Part shown: positions 1-9,800 of the stretch, piece by piece
How the letters are laid out: each line of letters opens with the position of its first letter
Numbering within the stretch: position 1 is the first letter of the stretch
Source of the DNA: Strongyloides papillosus
Lineage: Eukaryota; Nematoda; Chromadorea; Rhabditida; Strongyloididae
NCBI GenBank assembly: GCA_005656395.1
Contig: SRSI01000057.1
Span: 111,529-175,528, forward strand
Length of the DNA: 64,000 nt
Direction of reading: 5' to 3'
Notes under the pieces: generated by a model
The model's database searches: none
Told to the model about the DNA's origin: nothing
Seen by the model: only the letters and a program-made list of their open reading frames with translations
Made by a program: the position numbers and the translations under genes

Positions 1-1245
1 TTTCAACGTCTTCTTTCATGATTTCGTCAGGTAGTGAACTCCTCCAAATGGGTGGTCTTTCATAAGTACTTTAGAATCTGTAATTACCAAATTAACTGCT
101 GTGGTGCCATCTCTGGTAACTTTGTTGCGGTGGGATCTAAGAAGTTTTACAACTAGACATGTGCTTCCTAATTTGTAAGATTTGTATTTTTCAATGGCTT
201 CTCTGTGTAGTGCCACGTCTTCATACGATAAGCTTCCATCATACAGAAAGTGGTTTATGTGGGGAGTATCGGAGCTTGTGAAGACGGTTTTGATACCAAT
301 TATCTAGATAACTGATGTAAAGCCAGTAGGGTTTCCGTTAGCAAGTAAGTGGAAAAAACTACGGTTGAGTTCATGGTATTCACTTTTGTTATTTGTATAC
401 ATTGCGCTAATAGTAGAAAAAAAAGTTAAAAGGTATAAAAAGTTGAAAATTACAACTACTTGAGAAGTATTTGATTTGTGACTATCACATCTTACAGAAT
501 ATGGTGGATCATGGTGTGTGAAGATTTCCTCTAAACATTTTGCTATTGTGGTGCCCTTGAGATCCTGTATTGAAAATCCTATTGTGAACTTGGTGGCAGT
601 ATCCATAACTAATAAAATGTAATTGTTGTTGTTTTAGGTAAGGGGCCTAGTGCATCAAACGCCAAACACTTCTATGGATTATTGAATTCAATATATGATG
701 ACACTCGACTATTTAAATTCTTCATGACTAATTTTTTTGTTTAGGAAGTTTGTTGTTCTTTCTTTATCATAATGTCTATTGTACGTGTGAGCCTCCATTA
801 ATAACTTATTTATGGTTTCTTCATTTTTAGATATTACTAGGATTAATTCATTATTCTTTTCTACACAGATTATGTCATCAGAATTTTTAATGAGATGATA
901 TCCCTCGTACTTTTCAAAGTTTGAGAATGCTTGCTGTAATTCATGATCATTTTCTTGTAATGACTTAAGTAGTAGTGGCTTTAAAGCATACGGATCATTT
1001 TGTATAGAAGTAGGAGGGAGAGGGTGCTTTCGTGGCTTTCCTCTCTTGCGTTTTTCAGTGAGGTTACATTCAGGTTTATTTTCAAAAAGACGACTAAGTA
1101 TATCTGCAAGTGCATTAGAATTTCTGTTTACGTATGATACTTGCTCTGGTAAACTGTAGATAGATTCTATTAAATCAATATATCGTTCTTGGCAATTTGT
1201 TTCAATTACACACAAAAACGATTTCTGACATTTTGGTATGTACAC
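1..1245 (-). pseudogene. Decayed Ty3/gypsy-like pol fragment (RNase H end and integrase)
   Basis: Read on the minus strand, three pieces in different frames follow the normal order of an LTR-retrotransposon pol. At 709-1245 there is the end of an RNase H domain (motif NALADILSRL) followed by an integrase zinc-finger-like His pair. At 304-606 there is the integrase core (DTATKF and RCDS, the expected first two acidic residues). At 16-216 there is an integrase C-terminal part. The pieces are separated by frame breaks and stops, and the 5' part beyond 1245 is missing, so this is a dead copy. It runs off the left edge of the window. It is not closely similar to the pol of either intact retrotransposon further right. 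The assignment to Ty3/gypsy rather than another LTR group is an inference from domain order. Confidence 0.75.
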
Positions 1246-1481
1246 TGCAAAAATAACGTTTTTGCAATGTATTTTTTAAAACGTCTCTCCAAATGAAAAT
1301 TTACAATAATTACCGAAATTTTTAATCATAAGAGAGCATGGTTAATAAGTAAATTTATTGAATAATAAGTATAATGTAACAATAATTAACATTATTAATA
1401 ATATGATAAAAATAAACTAGTTTTTAAGTAAAAAATGTATTTTTCAAAAAGAAATGAGATATATTATTGCATTTTTTCCTA

Positions 1482-1931
1482 ATGAATAGTAACTTTTTCA
1501 ACTTATCATCAATATCATCTATGGTAGATTCAGATGTTGCTCCTAAGTTTTGCCAAAAAACAACAATTTACATACTTAAAATGTTAAATAAACTTTGTAT
1601 CACGATAAAATTGGTTCCTTCTTTTCTTTTGCTTGATGAAGTATGTTCGTCACTAAAATTTGGAAAAAATGTTGATGAAAAGGATCTTATAAATATTCTT
1701 CAACACCTAGTTTGGATTACTAAAATAAAAATAGAAGAAAATGATGTTTCTGCTTTGAAGTTAATCGCATCAAAGTTGCTTAAAGTAAATAAACATTTTG
1801 TTGGAGAATTTTTTAATGATGAAAAGTACAATATCTTCTCCATAAGGAATAAAATTCTAATTGGCTCACAACATTTTGGAGTATTAAAATTTTTTTTATG
1901 TTTTTTCAATCAGAGGCTCCATATACCATGA
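1482..1931 (+). CDS. Hypothetical protein, about 149 aa
   Basis: An open frame starts at the ATG at 1482; a longer version would need a TTG start. It encodes a Leu/Ile/Lys-rich, probably helical, protein without an obvious signal peptide. I do not recognise a family. The last 20 residues are in a T-rich stretch, so a splice site may remove them. No clear TATA box or polyadenylation signal frames it. It could be one exon of a larger gene or a decayed fragment. Confidence 0.3.
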   Translation: MNSNFFNLSSISSMVDSDVAPKFCQKTTIYILKMLNKLCITIKLVPSFLLLDEVCSSLKFGKNVDEKDLINILQHLVWITKIKIEENDVSALKLIASKLLKVNKHFVGEFFNDEKYNIFSIRNKILIGSQHFGVLKFFLCFFNQRLHIP

Positions 1932-2693
1932 TGGACATACATACCAAAGATGGAAGCTATTGGACAAGTTTGAAGTTTATAAAACAAGTCCGGATTTTCA
2001 TTTCCTGAATTTCATGAAATCCATGGACACTCTAATTTCTTGAAAACAACCTCAAGAAGTCTAAAAAACTTCTAAATGTGTACATTTGAGTTCATATAAC
2101 ACAAAATTGAATTATTTTAGAAAAACATATTTGGCCAACAATTATCGAAAATTGGACCTCAAGATTTAGACCCCAAACATATCTCATTGAATTTGCCGTA
2201 TTCAATTGCATATATCCGAAAATATTTGTTCCTGTGAAGTAAATACTTCTTGATATTGAAACACCTATTTTTAGAATTATCAATTTCTAAAGGCGAATTT
2301 TGTTATATATGTATTCGGGCATTTTTGCTCATTGCAAACATTGGAATTGATACTTTGCCTAATATAGTCGATTCAATTTTATTAGATTTAAAAATTAAAA
2401 AAACATTTTTCTAACTTTTGCAATTAAACAATAATTGCATTGTAAATAAATAGCTCAATGCATTGCAATAGGTATTAAAAAAAACCATGAAAATGTCCGA
2501 ATTTGTTTTTGTGTGTATATGCACATTATAAATTGTCATATTTGTAGAATTTCTTAACACAGATAGGTATAATATGAGACTTTTTTCTTTCTGTTCTTAC
2601 AAAAATGTTTTTCGACTCTCAAAAAGACGTATTTTTACTTTACTGTGGTATTCTTAAAGTTTCAGTTCTTAATGACTCCTATTCACTCTACCG
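1932..2693. other. Non-coding AT-rich stretch
   Basis: No convincing gene seen. Short antisense-only ORFs here have no supporting signals. Confidence 0.5.
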
Positions 2694-2957
2694 TTAAACA
2701 CAATTTTTATTAAAATTTTTAATTTTCTGATTATAAAATTTATTATGATTATAGTCTAAAATTGTTTTATTAGTGTTATACATATTTACCGTATTTTCTT
2801 TACTATCCTCAGAGTTTTTTCTAAATGAATTTTTTTTTGTAACAAAAGAGAACCTTTGCACAATGACTATCACAATATGTGGGAAAATGATTTTACATAG
2901 CTGACATTTAGACTGCCTTGAATCTAGGGAATTTGAAGTATCTATATTTTTGAACAT
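2694..2957 (-). CDS. Doubtful small ORF, 87 aa
   Basis: Starts with ATG on the minus strand, has a short hydrophobic patch (IIFPHIVIVIV) and an Asn/Lys-rich tail. Its first part lies in a segment that is repeated at about 5.3 kb, where the reading frame is partly kept (a shared LDxxQSK motif). That could mean a decayed exon family, or only a dispersed non-coding repeat. Confidence 0.22.
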   Translation of the reverse strand: MFKNIDTSNSLDSRQSKCQLCKIIFPHIVIVIVQRFSFVTKKNSFRKNSEDSKENTVNMYNTNKTILDYNHNKFYNQKIKNFNKNCV

Positions 2958-3095
2958 TTTTCGTCTAGACCTTTTCTTAAGTCTGAGTTTGGCAGAGCTT
3001 TTTAGATATGGTTACTTAGCTTATACAACATTTTAAATTAAATTATATTTATTTAAAACTAAAAAAACATAGTTAAATATAACAATTATGCATTA
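2880..3095. repeat. Dispersed repeat, copy 1
   Basis: About 215 bp that match 5310-5495 in the same orientation with clear divergence. Shared blocks include the run around the CTGAGTTTGGCAGAGCTTTT-like core and a 3' block rich in AAATTATATTTATT. The function is unknown. Confidence 0.55.
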
Positions 3096-3276
3096 TAAAA
3101 TAATAAAGTAATAAAAATTGTTATTATAATAAAATGTCATTTCTTGGTAAAAGGTATCGTGTGTTATCAAACTATCTATCTGAGACACTAAAAGTGAGAA
3201 TTGATAATATCCCGTACAATCTACTTTTCGTACAATTTTAATGACATTTAAAAAAAGTGCTTTGGTTGAATTTAAA

Positions 3277-3546
3277 TTAGTTTCCTCTTCCTTTAAATTC
3301 TTCTTTGCAAATATTCTCTATTTTTACAAAATTACAATCATCAATTTCCAAGTCACTGTATATTTGATACAATCGCACTCTGTCAACATTTGATGATAAA
3401 TCACCCTTGATAAACATTTTAGATATACAGGTGCAATATTTGCTGTATTTGTACGTTCCATAGATGTAACCAAATAATAAAATAAATGAAATTATAAATA
3501 TTAACTTACATTTACTTGACAAATTGTTGATGAGCTCCTTCTTCAT
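3277..3546 (-). CDS. Hypothetical small membrane or secreted protein, 89 aa
   Basis: ATG start at 3546. Residues about 14-31 form a strong hydrophobic segment (KLIFIISFILLFGYIYG) preceded by lysines, suggesting a signal anchor or signal peptide. Four cysteines follow (two as CTC after the segment, then DDC and NIC), fitting a small secreted or luminal domain. No family is recognised and no intron is obvious. Real but uncertain. Confidence 0.4.
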   Translation of the reverse strand: MKKELINNLSSKCKLIFIISFILLFGYIYGTYKYSKYCTCISKMFIKGDLSSNVDRVRLYQIYSDLEIDDCNFVKIENICKEEFKGRGN

Positions 3547-4661
3547 GCTTTTTTAATTTTTCCAAAGCAACAATCATAAAAGATTATTTTTCTAAAGTTT
3601 TTTTGTTTCTCGTTATTTTCAAATATTGAAGATCAATGTTTTCTGGCATTTTCGAGAAAGGTTACTAGTGTAAAAAACAATACGTCTACTTTTGAATAAT
3701 AAAATATGTTTTTTTTTATAATACAGGGTGTTCCAAAAGTAACTCTCTACTTGCGAGCGTTTATGACTTTTTTCCTACTAAGATAAAAGCATGAAATTTT
3801 GTCGTTCAGTAGACAAGCGAAGTAATATTTTATATTTCTTGTCTTATTATAAAATTATGGTCCTTTCAGAACTTATGACCACTTGAAAAAAAAATTTTTT
3901 TTTTCTGTGCACGTATCTTTTTTCAATTAAGAGATATTGAGATGATTCTTTTACAAATAAAAAATACAACTTCTTTTGTACTATAATCCACCATATTATA
4001 AATATTAATCTTCATTAACATTACTTAATAAAAAGGCTAAATTTGATATATCCATTGGAAAGTTATTTTATTATTTTTAATGTTTTTGTTATATCTTAAC
4101 TTTTTTCAAAATAATTTTTTTGCAAGTATTTTGGTAGTTTAAATTTTGGATAGATTAACATCTCTAGATTATGAATGTTTATTTTAATAAAGATAATTAA
4201 TATATATTTGAAAATTATTTTAGTTGCACTTGTGAGAAGTGTTTTTCGTTATTGTGTACTATGAAGTATTATTTTGAATCTTGAATTGCTATTTAATAAT
4301 AGCATAAATTGTCAGTAATAAGAAATAAAAGTATTAACAATTTTAGTACTTATCGTGGAAAATATGTACTTGTTATTTTAAATAAATGGTAGGATATTTG
4401 ATGAAAAAAGGAAAATATGTATTTATTGTAATAAACAATAAAAAAATTATTGAATCTAAAATTTTGGTAAATTCAAGATTTTCATCTGTATAAACATTTA
4501 TACTTCCATTAAAGAAATATAAATAAACTTATTGAAACAAAGAAATTGTCAATCGTACTTTCAGTTTTTATGTAATAAAATTTTATTTGTTTGAAAAAAT
4601 ATTGCTTAAAATCTATCCACCCCTTGTTTTCTAGAACTTATTATTTTTTTTAAAAAAGTAG
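3547..4661. other. Non-coding region with a possible transposon end at 3724
   Basis: No gene seen. At 3724 the sequence ACAGGGTGTTCCAAAAGTAA resembles the terminal repeat type of Tc1/mariner-like elements (compare the GTTCCAAAAGTAAT ends at 61.5 and 62.35 kb), but no matching opposite end was found, so this may be a single surviving end. Confidence 0.35.
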
Positions 4662-4670
4662 TATAAAAAG
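4662..4670 (+). promoter_or_regulatory. TATA box of the small secreted protein gene
   Basis: TATAAAAAG lies 51 bp upstream of the ATG at 4721, the same spacing as at other supported genes here. Confidence 0.6.
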
Positions 4671-4720
4671 AAATTAAATTTTTAAATGACATCAAATAAC
4701 ATTTCATTAAACATTTTAAA

Positions 4721-4981
4721 ATGTATTCTACCAGCTTCAATAAAGTTGCTCAAGTCATTATTTTATTGTGTTTCATTTCCTTTGCAGTTATTAACTGTGA
4801 AACAAATACTCAATTTTCAAATGAATTCAAAAATGCCCCAATAAGAGCCAGGCGTCAATTATCAATTGGTGCAACTGGTCAACTTGGAGATAGACTTCAC
4901 AAAGAGAAAGAAAATGATTTAAAAGAAACTGTAACAAAACATTACAAAGATCCTAGTGATCCATATGGTTTCGGAAAGTAA
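4721..4981 (+). CDS. Small secreted protein, 86 aa
   Basis: The ATG at 4721 follows a TATA box, and an AATAAA lies 34 bp after the stop, so this is a well-framed single-exon gene. Residues about 8-26 are a typical signal peptide core (VAQVIILLCFISFAVINC). A dibasic stretch RARR at about 43-46 could be a furin-type processing site releasing a peptide beginning QLSIGATGQ. The remainder is charged and hydrophilic and ends GFGK. No family is recognised. A secreted peptide or prohormone-like role is an inference. The final GTAATT after the last codon could also act as a splice donor, so extra 3' exons cannot be excluded. Confidence 0.65.
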   Translation: MYSTSFNKVAQVIILLCFISFAVINCETNTQFSNEFKNAPIRARRQLSIGATGQLGDRLHKEKENDLKETVTKHYKDPSDPYGFGK

Positions 4982-5014
4982 TTAAACATTTGAACATGAA
5001 TTAACTAACAAGCG

Positions 5015-5020
5015 AATAAA
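5015..5020 (+). terminator. Polyadenylation signal AATAAA
   Basis: AATAAA 34 bp after the stop codon of the small secreted protein gene. Confidence 0.5.
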
Positions 5021-6678
5021 AATAGAAGATGGTATATTTATTGGAGAAATATTTTTAACACCATCATAATTTTAACTAATATTCTTCCAAATTGTTGTTA
5101 TTACATAGGGCTATAAATAAAATTTTCATATATAATTTTTTACATAAATTCTAACAATAAAAAAAATTTTAGGCTTCTTTTAATAAACAGCTAATTTTAA
5201 TGTTATTTCTAGGAATCTCAAATGAATCTTTAAATGTTTCAACAATCATAACACATCTCTTCTAATTTTGTACTTATCCATTAGCTGAATCTCTTTTTAT
5301 CAAGACCTTTAGATTGTTTTAAATCTAAGAAATTTAGTGTATCCTTTTTTTCGGTCATCCTCTCATTTAAACTCTTCCTTTTTTTAATACTGAGTTCGGT
5401 GGGGCTTCTTAAGTATGGCTGCTTAATTTTGACAAGAATTTAGATTAAATTATATTTATTAAAAACTAAAAAAAAACATAATTAGATATGACAATTATAA
5501 TTGGTAAAATACACACAAAATAAAAAAGCAGAATATTTGAGAAATCTTTCTAAAATGCAATAAACTGTCCCATAATTTTAAGAAATTGAATATTACTCAA
5601 ATTTTAAGAGTATCAAGCGATAGCAAAAATTTTTTAACGACGCAAAATATTAGGTTGTCGCATACATTTTGTCTTCTTTTACAAAAATATATATGTTTGA
5701 CTTTTTAAATTATTGTGACTTTTATTTAATCTTGACATTTTTTATGACATTATGCTCATTGTTGATCCCAACTTATTTTTTATCGTTATTTTATAAAATA
5801 CGTTATTAAAAGTCAATTTTGTTTGAAGTTATAAATGTATTTGTAAAAATCACTATTCGAAACAATCTATTAACAACAATAAGTTTAGAAATTTAAAAAT
5901 TTATCAACAATAAAATGAAAAATAATAATTATTTACTCACACAAAGGATTATTAATTAAAAATATTATTTTAGTATTCGTTCTTATTTTAAGTTAAAATA
6001 TCTAAAAGTTATTTTTTTTACTATAAATAAAAATCCATATTATTTTATAACTTTTCATAAGTTTGATTTTTAAAGATAATCTTTAAAGACGTTATAAAAA
6101 AATTTGAACTAATAAATGTAAAAATTCATATGAAAATATAATTTATAATAATTCAAATTATTGAAACATATAAAAAAATGTACTATGATAAGAAAACAAA
6201 AGTTTTTTGTGTAAGTATTTGTAATTTTACATGAAATTAATTTCCAATCTTATATTTTAAAATATATTGTAGAAAAAGAACTTAAGTTTTAAAATAAAAA
6301 TAGCATACTAAAAAATAGAAACTTATTATAATAATTTTTTAATTATTGCTTTAATTTTTTTGTACGATATAATTGTAATAAAATTAGTCTCAAATCAAAA
6401 AAATATAAATTTTATCAGATGGGACAAATTTATTACAATTTACACAAATGTTTGTCTTTTTTTCTGTGAAGGTTAAATAATATTTTGGATACAAAAATTT
6501 TGGATTGCAAACAATAAAACAAAAAATATTTGTTCAAAAACAAGTTCAATGCATTAAAAATTTAGTTTATAAATAAATTTTATTTTTTTGTAAGTATTTC
6601 GGACAGCTGAATGTAATTTTTTAAGTTTATTCTTCAAACATATATAGACGTTATCTGAAAATATTAAAATAGTAAAAG
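5021..6678. other. Non-coding AT-rich stretch with one mariner-like end
   Basis: No gene seen. It holds copy 2 of a dispersed repeat (5310-5495). At 5650 it holds TTAGGTTGTCGCATACATT, which looks like a mariner terminal repeat similar to the one at 11450; no partner end was found. Confidence 0.4.
5310..5495. repeat. Dispersed repeat, copy 2
   Basis: Same-orientation diverged copy of 2880-3095. Confidence 0.5.
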
Positions 6679-6683
6679 CTTTA
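6679..6683. repeat. Target-site duplication of element A, left
   Basis: CTTTA, repeated exactly at 11225-11229. Confidence 0.85.
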
Positions 6684-6826
6684 TGAATAATTCTATAAAT
6701 TTTGGTTAGTAACTCTTTATTTAAATTAAAAAAACTTACCTATAAATTTTGGTTAGTAACTAAAATTTATAGGCATTACATTTACTTATATATTTATTTA
6801 ATGTCATCTTTTTCATCCATCAATCA
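6684..6826 (-). repeat. 3' LTR of element A
   Basis: 143 bp, identical to 11082-11224. On the element's strand it contains TATATAAG, AATAAA and a GTAAGT. It also carries a duplicated segment (TATAAATTTTGGTTAGTAAC on the plus strand) and an inverted repeat centred on it (CCTATAAATTTT / AAAATTTATAGG). The stop codon of the gag-pol ORF lies inside it. Confidence 0.92.
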
Positions 6827-9800
6827 TCCCCTTCTTCAGCTTCTATAGTAGTTGAAGACTTTGATGTTGATTCCGCAGCTCCTAACTTAGACTGTATATC
6901 AGCAGCTTCATTAATTAAAATATTTTTATGTGCAGCCGCTTTCAGGACTATAATTTCGTTCCAACCTGTTAAATTAGATAATATGTTTTTCCACTGCTGT
7001 TCATGCTTCACTTTAGAACCCTTAGTAGTCATAAAATTTGTTTTTTCCCATTTAGATAAATAATACGCTACGCTTCGACCAACATAATCTGAATCTGTCA
7101 CAATAGCCAATTTACCCTTAAATCTTTCATCATTTTTATCAGATTCAAGTTTCTTTAACCCTTCTTCTAAAGCTGATACTTCTAAAAATTGTGCTGATGA
7201 TGCTAGACCTTTGGGACCTCTAAACGGAACCACTTCTGGTAATTCATTATTAATATATCCCCAAATTACTCCTCCATAACCTTTTCCTTTTTCTGTAGAA
7301 CCATCAACAGATAAAAATAAACGGAATTCTGGTCTACTCAATCTGAAGTTTTGAAAATCTTGTTCATTGTCGATTTTAATGTACTCTCTATCTGGCTCAT
7401 CTGGTACATCTATTTCCAGAGTTTCAATTGTATTTTCTTTTTCTTGATAAACCAGTTTATTGATTTTATCAACTGATGTTACTGTTCCCCTTTTATCAAG
7501 AAACATAATACTATCTGCTTTTCTTATATAAACATTTTTTTCTTCATCATCGGTAATTCTAAACATATTTTTTCCTATTCTTTCTAGACATTTTCCGTTC
7601 TTCCATATTTTCTCACCTTTATCGAGCTTATACTTAATGTTACATACAAATGGATAACTTTTAAAATTATACTTCATTGTAACAAGTTCTTCATCGCTAT
7701 ATCCAAAAAATTTTCTCTTTACTGAAATTCCATTAACAACTCTATTATTTACTGCATTAACTGCCTTTTGTAGTAAAATTTTAAAAGATTCTTTTTTTTC
7801 TTGTTTATCTAGATAACATTTAATTAAGCCAATACATTTTTCTGCTATTCCATTTGATTCAGGACATCTTGGAACAGAAAACAGCACAACTATCCCTAAA
7901 TCCTGTAGATATTCCCTAGTTTGTGTTGCACAAAATCCCCTACCATTATCAGCTACTTGAATAAGAGGAGTTTCTATTCTTTCATAAGTATCTGAATAAG
8001 CAGCAATAATGTCTTTAGCACTTACTCCTTTAACCATAACCGCTGCACAATATCCTGTATGAGCATCACAATTTACCATAAACAAATGCTTCCCATACTC
8101 TGCACAATCTGCATGAAACCTTTCTCTCTTATCATCAGTTTTTGGCCATTCAGAAATTTGTTTTCTAGAATTTCTTCTAAATGTTAAACAGACCTCACAT
8201 GTATTTGCTTTCTCCTTCAATAAACTAAGTATCTTATTACCCACAAAATTAACTTTGACATTTCTGCTCATTTGATCAAAGGACGCATGATATCTATGAA
8301 GATAATCAACAAGTTTAGATCTTAAGCTAAATGGAATTAATAATTTATCTTCAACATAAATTATCCCATTTTTATACTCGACTTTATCCAATTTACTTCT
8401 TAACGTGTAATTCAACTCTAATTTTTTAGATTCTGGTAGAAAACCTTCAGATCTGTATATACCTAATAGAATCGCATCTTTATCAGAAAAATATTCTTTT
8501 TTAAGTTCATCAGGGCTGATAGGGAAAGAATCAAAATCATTTTCTACTTTTGCAATAAACGAAATTGCTTGACTTACATTAGTTGAATAATTTGATTTTA
8601 ATAAAAAATTTGAGTCATTCTTGTTTTCTTTTACATAAATAAAATTAAGATTAAATGCTTTTAGCTCATACATCAACCTTTGAAAAGTAGATGAAACCAC
8701 ACCAATCTCTGAATCCCATGCTTTTTGTATTCCTTGGACTTCAGAATATACTAAGATTTCAAAATTAGCCGAGATATACTTATTCTGAGCTATTATTTCT
8801 CTAACTGCCAAAAGTACTTTTTCTGGTTTTCCGTAATTTTTCTCACTTGCTCTTAACTTTCTACCACCAACAGCAAATATTCTCATCTCATCTTTATAAC
8901 ATGCTTTCATAATACTACAAACTGCTATATTTGAAAAAGAAATATAAATTGCCAAGTTTTTGCAATTGCTTCTAATAGCTTCCAATGATACACACTTAGC
9001 TGTTGCTCTTTTGAGTGATTCAAAATGCGGATACAATTCATTTTGAAAATCCCCTTTTCTATTTTTAAAATCATGGATTGGAGCAGTTAATCCAGCAAAA
9101 TTTGGAATCATTGCTGCAAAATATTGGAAGCGTCCCATCAGTTCCATGACTTCTTTTGAATTTCTCGGACACGGCAATTGAAGTAGTGCTTCTACACGAT
9201 CTTTTGGAATACTTATTTTTAAAGGACATTCTATCAAATAGCCAAGAAAAATACCTTTATTTACACCAATAGCACATTTACTAGGGGTAAGTTGCATATT
9301 CACTTTATGTAGACACTCAATAATTTTGCAATTAATTTCATCGTGCAATTTACCCTTAGCAACATTTACGATATCGTCATAGTAAATTTTTATATGTTCA
9401 ATTACGGGTTCCAGAACTCTCTTGATTGTTTTCATCCATATATATGGGCTCAACTTTAAACCAAACACTAACACCTTACTTCTAAACATGCCATAGGGTG
9501 TTCCTAAAACCAAATACTGACGACAGTCTTCTTCTACATCAATTCTGTTGAATGCTGAACGAATATCATACAAACTAATTCTATCAACATCAACATGTAA
9601 CAAGTCTTTTATAGATGGAAGTTCATCTGAATCTTCTGGGATTGTTAAGAATTTATTTATATGTGTACAATTGAAACAAACTCTTACTGGATCTTCAATT
9701 TTGTCTTTCTTTACAATAACCATTGAGTTAACATTATCAATCATCGTTCCTACAGGAACAGGTTCTAACCAACCTTTTTCAATTTGTTTCTTAATGTTTA

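Noticed and set aside
1..1245. A third intact retrotransposon
   Set aside because: Only broken integrase/RNase H pieces are present, with frame changes and no LTR visible.
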